NCBI GenBank assembly: GCA_030848705.1
Contig: CM061245.1
Span: forward strand, 39,560,711-39,624,710
Source of the DNA: Heracleum sosnowskyi
Taxonomy: Eukaryota; Streptophyta; Magnoliopsida; Apiales; Apiaceae
DNA: 64,000 nt
Reading direction: 5' to 3'
Shown: in pieces, positions 58,857 to 64,000 of the stretch
How the letters are laid out: each line of letters begins with the position of its first letter
Numbering within the stretch: position 1 is the first letter of the stretch
The notes under the pieces: model-generated
What the model was told of the DNA's origin: nothing
What the model saw: only the letters and a program-made list of their open reading frames with translations
Database searches by the model: none
Made by a program: the position numbers and the translations under genes

Positions 58857-61309
58857 TGAATGAAAGAAATGGTAGTGAAGTGAGTAGTTGTTTTGAATTG
58901 ATTTTGGGAAATGTAGTTGTATTTGCTAAATATGTAAAAAGTTCTCTTTGCATAAGGGTGCTTTGCAAGTAGAGGGCTTGATATGTTTTGTTTGTTGTTG
59001 CCTTCTTTCGGTGCCACATTTAGCACTCGGAAAAGGGGTTTCTTGAATTTATGGTTATTTTCTGTATATATCAGATCTGTTTAATCCTTCACGAAGAACA
59101 CGTATGTCGTATTCAATGCGATTTTGCAGCTGATCATATACACAAAGGAAAAGAACGCAATTCTGTTTACCTATCCTCCTGTAGTAAGTTTTCTATCCTT
59201 TCTTATTGGTTTCTGATATTTTGTCTTTGAAATGTTGTTCTATGTATTTGTAAATAGAGCAGTTGCTGTTTTTTTGTTTTTCATTTTGATTTAAAGTTAA
59301 AGGGTTATCCTTATAATTGTAATCTTAATATTAGTATAATTTATCCTTATAATATAAGTTGAGGAGATGCTTAAGAGAGCTATAGATTCAAAATCTGCAC
59401 TTATGTTGCATGGTGCAATTGCTACTGAAAACATAGCATTTTGTATGATGCTTATGGTATATTAGAACCTCTTGCATTGTCAGGCTAAACATTCTCAAGA
59501 CAATTGATATTGCAATCTGTAGAATCATCCTTGTGCTAGCTATAGTAGTGTAATTACAAGTAGTGTAGATACTGGCAGTGACAAAAGATTACCAGTAGTC
59601 GAATCCCCTATGTATTTCTTTAAAAAATAGATAAATACTGATTTTCTTGCACTGTCATAATCTGTAGTATGGAACCTTTTCTTCTTCAAAAATTAAGCAA
59701 TAAAAATAACCCCCCCCAGTATTATAGAGTTTATCAGAATTTTTCCTTGTATATTTTATTCACAGAAGATAAATTGATAAGTTCTGATTTTTTTTCCTTG
59801 TTGCCTACATTGTTTGGTTCATTATTACTGGCATCAGCTTAGTTCAAAGAATTGGCTTTCATTGATGCTAAACGCTATAATGACAGGTCATAGTCTCACG
59901 TGCAACTGTATTTTCTTTATGGTATATTCAAAATCGCAGTGTTCTTGATTTGTCAGGCCAAATCGCTCCCAACACCAATGAATGGGCGGAATCATTTTTG
60001 TGCTACTGTGTTGTAGTTGTAAGTGTCGTTGGTGTAGAACTGTAGATCCTGGTTGTGAATTATATTGCCAGCAGTTGAGGATAATTATAAATTATCCTTA
60101 TAATTTATCCTTATATTGACACAGTTTGTTTTGCCTATAATTTGTTCGTTATAAATCCGAATTTATCGAAATTAGTCAATATAGAAAGATTATAAAATTC
60201 TCTACACTTATATACATATGACCAGACCTTAATTTGTTGTTTTTATAGTGTAAACTCCAGTTTATTAAATTCTGGACAGGTTTGACATTACCTCTTGTTT
60301 TGGCTTGTAACTTGTTCTATAAGTCTGTTTTTCATGATTTCAGTCAATTTAGAAAGCTCATGAAGTCCTCTTTAACTTCCTTGTTTCAAGACCCTGCTAT
60401 ATTAGTTAATATATGGTGTTTAAGTGGTCTTTTTCAGTTCAGCACAGAATTGTTGTCAAGAGTTGTCTTGCTCATAACTTACTCGTTTTCTGTCCGTAGG
60501 AGCCACCAGGGGATATTCTATTGTAGCTCCACAGTCACTTGGTAATGGATGCATACGTGTCCATGGTGTACTCTATTTGAAATTTATTGTTAACAGCTGC
60601 AGAATATAATTGCAATATTTCAAAGAGCGTATACCATGGACACGCATGCAGTCATGGACTCGAATTTTTTCAAGATTTCTTGCAATTCTGCTGAAAAGAA
60701 AAATAGGCATACTTTTGAACTTATGGTAAGAGTTGTGGACTGGTCTTGCTAAAAGTGTTATATGCAGCTCACTGAATGTATCCCAATATAGGTTCTTGTG
60801 ACTCAAATGCAAGTGAGTTCTATTTTCTTCTCTCATGTTTTTGCTACTGCCTGAACATATATCCTTGATCGTTAAAATGCAGGATGCTTGCATCGAAGTA
60901 TTTTCATCTTTGTGCTTTATATACATAATGATCTTATGGACTACCTATGTGTAGTAGATACATACTCAAGCAGGAATGAAAATATTGGAGGCAAAGAAGG
61001 AAGCTTGACAAATGAGTGACGGACCTAGCACTTAGACATCTAGTGGTTTACGTAGTACCTTTTGATGACCTAGTATAGGTTTTTCTATCCTGTTTATGAC
61101 TTTGCGATGTGGTTGTTAAAAATGAACATGTAATTTTCTTCTAGTACTTGTACATTTTAATTTATGTTCATTAGTGTTGGTGGATATTATTGGTTAATGT
61201 GCTTGGTTTGTTAGTGGATTGGTTGTGTTATTGGTGAATGAAATTAGGACTTGCTTAGTTGTTGGTTTATTTGGTGGGAAATACAATTTTTAAACAACAT
61301 ATTTTTATT
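58857..61309 (+). other. Unassigned background sequence
   Basis: Continues the background that ended at 24895. T-rich, intron-like sequence with occasional splice-like sites, for example GATTTTGCAG at about 59130 and TCTGTCCGTAG at about 60499 followed by a 40-bp stretch and GGTAAT. No protein domain is recognised in any frame. It may be a noncoding transcript, untranslated exons, or an old decayed element. It contains the foldback at 60545-60655. Confidence 0.35.
60545..60655. repeat. Imperfect foldback (hairpin) of about 110 bp
   Basis: The left arm contains GCATACGTGTCCATGGTGTAC. The complement of the right arm reads GCATGCGTGTCCATGGTATAC. Pairing continues inward through TTTGAAAT towards a CTGCAG centre near 60598-60603. 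The paired arms are roughly 40-55 bases with a few mismatches, similar in size to a plant microRNA precursor or a small foldback transposon. I do not recognise a known microRNA. Confidence 0.55.
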
Positions 61310-61567
61310 TTGTTACACTTAAGGTGTTACTACAGGTATAATTGTGTGTTGCAACTGGTAATATACATGTGGGCTCCCTATGTGGGTCCCACATGTTTAT
61401 TGTGTTGCTGGAGATATCTTTAGTAACACAGTTTGCTATGTTAACTTAGGGGTCCTCAGTATGTTACTATAGACCCCTATAGCAACTGCTGAGAACCTAA
61501 CACGGCTCTGATGTTACCATAGCCCTTTTTGGGGCTATAGCAACGCGAAACTGGGCTTATAGCAACA
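61310..61567. repeat. Probable subterminal region of another DNA transposon
   Basis: Repeated short words in both orientations around GCTATAGCAAC and GTTAC(T/C)ATAG, including a hairpin ACCATAGCCC-TTTTT-GGGGCTATAGC near 61514-61545. This resembles the ends of plant CACTA elements. The terminus itself is not seen, because Sirevirus G starts at 61568. Confidence 0.4.
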
Positions 61568-62849
61568 TGTTAGAAATGAATACTACTAGAAACTAGACAG
61601 AGGGGGGGGTGAATGGATAGTTTGATATATTTTTTGATTCTTGAAACCTAAGTAAACAACTGTATGTGATTATGATATGTAATATGCAGAAAGTAAATAA
61701 CACACACAATCACTTTAATCTACTTTGTATAAGCAAATTAAATACTACAGCTTTCCAGGAAATTCACAATCGAATTTCTGGCTTCTAAACAAGAACAGTT
61801 TGAACTTGCTTGCTTACAGAGAAAAGAGCTTAGCAAATAACTATGTGTATCTCTCTTACAGCTTACAGTTGTGTGTGCACGATATATATATTCACCTATA
61901 CAAACTAGGCACACACAATATTACACAGCTACCCCTTCTGAAAGTCCAACTTGTCCTGCCATAAGAAGTTCACTATGTCAGGAAGGACCACCTGCTTTTC
62001 GGAGTCTTTCCCGTTTCTGTAGCTGCTTGTCTCTTATCTTTCTCTCCAAGTTTAGCTGTAGATTTGCCATCTGTTCTTTGGACCACCTTGCCAGAACAAA
62101 TGCTTCAGTATTTGTCTCCTTTGATTCTTGGTTCTGTACCTTGATTTGTCTTGTTATAAACGGCTAAGTGTTGATATCGTGAACTCCACTTTATCCCTGA
62201 CTTCACGATCTCCCTTGTGAGGACTACGCGATATAGCCTTTGAAGACTTTGCGACATAGGTCATTTGATGACTATGCGACATAGGTCATTTGATGACTAT
62301 GCGACATAGGTCATTTGATGACTATGCGACATAGGTCATTTGATGACTATGCGACATAAGGCTTCTGAGGACTTCACGATCTAGGCTCTTTTGACTTTGC
62401 TGACTTCAACACTTCACGACATGTGTCTTGAGGACTTCTCGACATAGTACAAAATGGACTATGCGATATAGTACTTCACGACATGGATATTGGTGACTTC
62501 ACGACATAGCTTTCTTTTGACTTTGCTATATAATGCCTTAGACAAATTCCTGCAACTTATTTCTTCATAGCCTTATTCAACTCTATCCTGCTGCATGAAC
62601 ACTTCTGAACTTCTACCAGGATAATTATTCAATGGCCTATATATATACAATCTAGATGCAAGAAACTTTACTAAGCTCATTATAAATCTGAGCATACATG
62701 ATAAAGCTATTGTTCATGAGAACAAGACAAGTACATTTAGAGACCTCTACTCTATCCCAGTGATAGAAATCACTAGGTCATGTAGTGTGACATAGTCACA
62801 TAGTGTAGGCTTGTTAATAGTGGTATTCAGACATGTCTTGAGCCTAACA
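61568..62849 (-). repeat. 3' LTR of Sirevirus G (1,282 bp)
   Basis: The plus strand begins TGTTAGAAATGAATACT and ends GAGCCTAACA, followed by ATCTCCCCCAAATT, the polypurine tract in reverse. It contains a minisatellite at 62205-62520. Confidence 0.88.
62205..62520 (+). repeat. Minisatellite and dispersed GACTATGCGACATAG motif
   Basis: Four near-perfect 25-bp units in a row (GACTATGCGACATAGG plus TCATTTGAT, 62249-62353), flanked by seven or eight diverged units (GACTTCACGACATAG, GACTTCTCGACATAG, GACTATGCGATATAG and similar) with variable spacing. The word core CGA(C/T)ATAG is best conserved. Confidence 0.9.
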
Positions 62850-63002
62850 ATCTCCCCCAAATTGTGAGTAAGATCCTTAGGCACAATTTCATGTCTGATA
62901 ACAAGCCTAACTTACATAAAAGGAAATTTAGTAACAGAGAGGATAATTCATGAACATTGAGATCAGAGATTTGATTACATAGAAAAATTGAAAGCTTACA
63001 GT
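62850..63002 (-). other. Polypurine tract and 3' untranslated region of G
   Basis: AATTTGGGGGAGAT on the minus strand abuts the LTR at 62863-62850. The rest, up to the ORF end at 63003, is AT-rich and noncoding. Confidence 0.8.
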
Positions 63003-64000
63003 TTACTTTTGTTGCTCAGCAGCTTCAGCTTCCAATTGCTTCTCTAGCAAATCATCATATATCTTCTTTTTCCTTATCTCTTCTTTTCTCTTCATGTCTA
63101 TGATGGCTTCTTGAAGTTCTTCTCTTGCAATCAGTTCTTCAATGAGAGGTGAGCCTTTCAAGTCATCAATTGCAGCCTTGAGTGCACTTTCTACATAGGA
63201 ATCAAGAAACTCCATCCTTATTTTGCTTTGACCTCCATGTGAGTTTTTGTACTCCACAATGTAAGGATTTTGTTTGACCCTGCACATCCCTTTCTGCCTT
63301 AGCTCCTTAGCCCTTTCCTCCATCTCAGCCATTTCTTTCTCTCTCTGTATATTTTTCTCTTCATTCTCTTTCCTCATGTTTTCTTCATAATCAGCATGCA
63401 TCTTCAAGTACCTGGCAATATCTATCTTCCATGTCCTTTCATCTTTTTCTTTAAAATTCAGTAAGGCATTTATCCTTTCAAGCTCATACTTATAGAAATA
63501 TTGCCAGCTTCCTTGCTTCATTATCCTTTCTCTTCCATCAGTGTACTTGATCTCTAGATGATCCAACTTCACTTTGACTTCAAAGATCCTTTGAGCCCTC
63601 AAAAATGCTAGGGCATCTTCATCATAGTCCTCATCTAGTGGAAGCACATTGATGCCAATAACATTTGTGAGTTTTCCAGTCTTCTTTGTTATCCTCATCC
63701 TTTTGGGTACACTCTTGATCTTCAAATGCTTCACAAGAGATACCTTTCTGGAACAAGGAGAATTAGTCTTCAGTGCCACATCACTTGGAAGTAGCTTCAT
63801 TCCTTTCCCCTTCATCCACTGTAACACTCCACTAGCTGTGACTTTGTGGAAGTGTTTTCTTGAAATTACTTTAGTGGCTTCATCTTTCTTCTGTGGCAAT
63901 TCAGGTTCAGAAGTCATGGATAATGATTTTGGAGGATCATTGCTAACAGTACCCACCCTAGACTTAGAGTCTTGTGTTGTGGTTAAAGTACTACTAGCAA
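63003..64000 (-). CDS. Additional ORF of Sirevirus G, C-terminal part
   Basis: The minus-strand frame is open from the window edge to the stop at 63003, at least 332 codons, with no true ATG visible at its left end in the window. So this is the C-terminal part of a longer protein. It has a basic region (KSVPKRMRITKKTGK), then YKYELERINALLNF, a Lys/Glu-rich coiled-coil stretch (about 63290-63400) and a charged end. The order resembles the C-terminal third of the additional ORF in B (FFYLERMVELL and a following charged helix). Unlike B and D, no break is seen in this part. Function unknown. Confidence 0.75.
   Translation of the reverse strand, partial: ASSTLTTTQDSKSRVGTVSNDPPKSLSMTSEPELPQKKDEATKVISRKHFHKVTASGVLQWMKGKGMKLLPSDVALKTNSPCSRKVSLVKHLKIKSVPKRMRITKKTGKLTNVIGINVLPLDEDYDEDALAFLRAQRIFEVKVKLDHLEIKYTDGRERIMKQGSWQYFYKYELERINALLNFKEKDERTWKIDIARYLKMHADYEENMRKENEEKNIQREKEMAEMEERAKELRQKGMCRVKQNPYIVEYKNSHGGQSKIRMEFLDSYVESALKAAIDDLKGSPLIEELIAREELQEAIIDMKRKEEIRKKKIYDDLLEKQLEAEAAEQQK

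Larger units (their letters stand above)
61568..64000 (-). mobile_element. Sirevirus G, 3' end only, runs off the window
   Basis: On the minus strand: end of the additional ORF, short 3' region, polypurine tract, 1,282-bp LTR. The arrangement and the LTR ends (TGTTAG and CTAACA) match B, C and D. The LTR end CACCCCCCCCTCTGTCTAG is C-rich, as in element B. The remainder, including pol, is beyond the right edge. Confidence 0.85.

Noticed and set aside
60573..60926. A 117-residue minus-strand frame over the foldback
   Set aside because: No recognisable domain. It crosses one arm of the hairpin and has no supporting context.
61725..62167. Plus-strand frames in the LTR of G
   Set aside because: They overlap each other in different frames within a noncoding LTR, on the strand opposite to the element, and have no domain.

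Overview
The window is nuclear DNA from a plant, most likely a eudicot with a large, repeat-rich genome. Almost all of it is nested transposable elements. The evidence is Sirevirus-type Copia and chromodomain Gypsy retrotransposons primed by initiator-Met tRNA (TGGTATCAGAGC), a CACTA DNA transposon, and captured fragments of plant genes that keep GT/AG introns. The species cannot be fixed from sequence alone. No intact cellular gene, tRNA, rRNA or CRISPR array was found.

Layout, left to right. (1) 1-1202: the 5' LTR and start of gag of a minus-strand Sirevirus (element C) that runs off the left edge. It sits in the leader of an older minus-strand LTR element (A). (2) The LTR of A (1470-2444 and 24022-24621) is split by a CACTA transposon, 2445-24018, with TSD TCT. 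This CACTA has subterminal repeats, a G-rich repeat, a 14-copy array of a 175-bp satellite, and same-strand fragments of three plant genes (MCM7-like exon, RABB1/RAB2 exons 1-2, GRAS 5' part). No transposase is visible. (3) Inside the CACTA is Sirevirus B, 9350-23736, TSD GATTT, with an intact pol and a very long broken additional ORF. (4) 24622-24895 and 58857 onward are the oldest background, split by Sirevirus D, 24896-58851, TSD GTTAA. (5) The additional ORF of D is itself split by two minus-strand Tekay-like chromoviruses: E (33070-42464, TSD GCTGG, complete 1578-aa gag-pol) and F (44193-57269, TSD GACTT, 4.2-kb LTRs, dead interior). (6) 58857-61567 is unassigned background with a foldback near 60.6 kb and an apparent DNA-transposon end. 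(7) 61568-64000 is the 3' LTR and additional-ORF end of a fourth, minus-strand Sirevirus (G).

What stands out. Each Sirevirus family carries its own short motif repeated far above chance in the LTR, in the spacers and in parts of the extra coding region: RCTGTCA in B, AACTCTGA in C and D, GACTATGCGACATAG in G. The additional ORFs of B and D, usually called envelope-like, show no obvious membrane segment but have clusters of basic residues that look like nuclear localisation signals. Together this suggests a self-recognition system (a nuclear protein plus its dispersed binding motif), comparable in logic to VANC proteins of VANDAL transposons. This is a hypothesis. The near-identical LTRs of F around a decayed interior without reverse transcriptase point to movement in trans. 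E and F share a hairpin beside the polypurine tract whose stem pair changes compensate.
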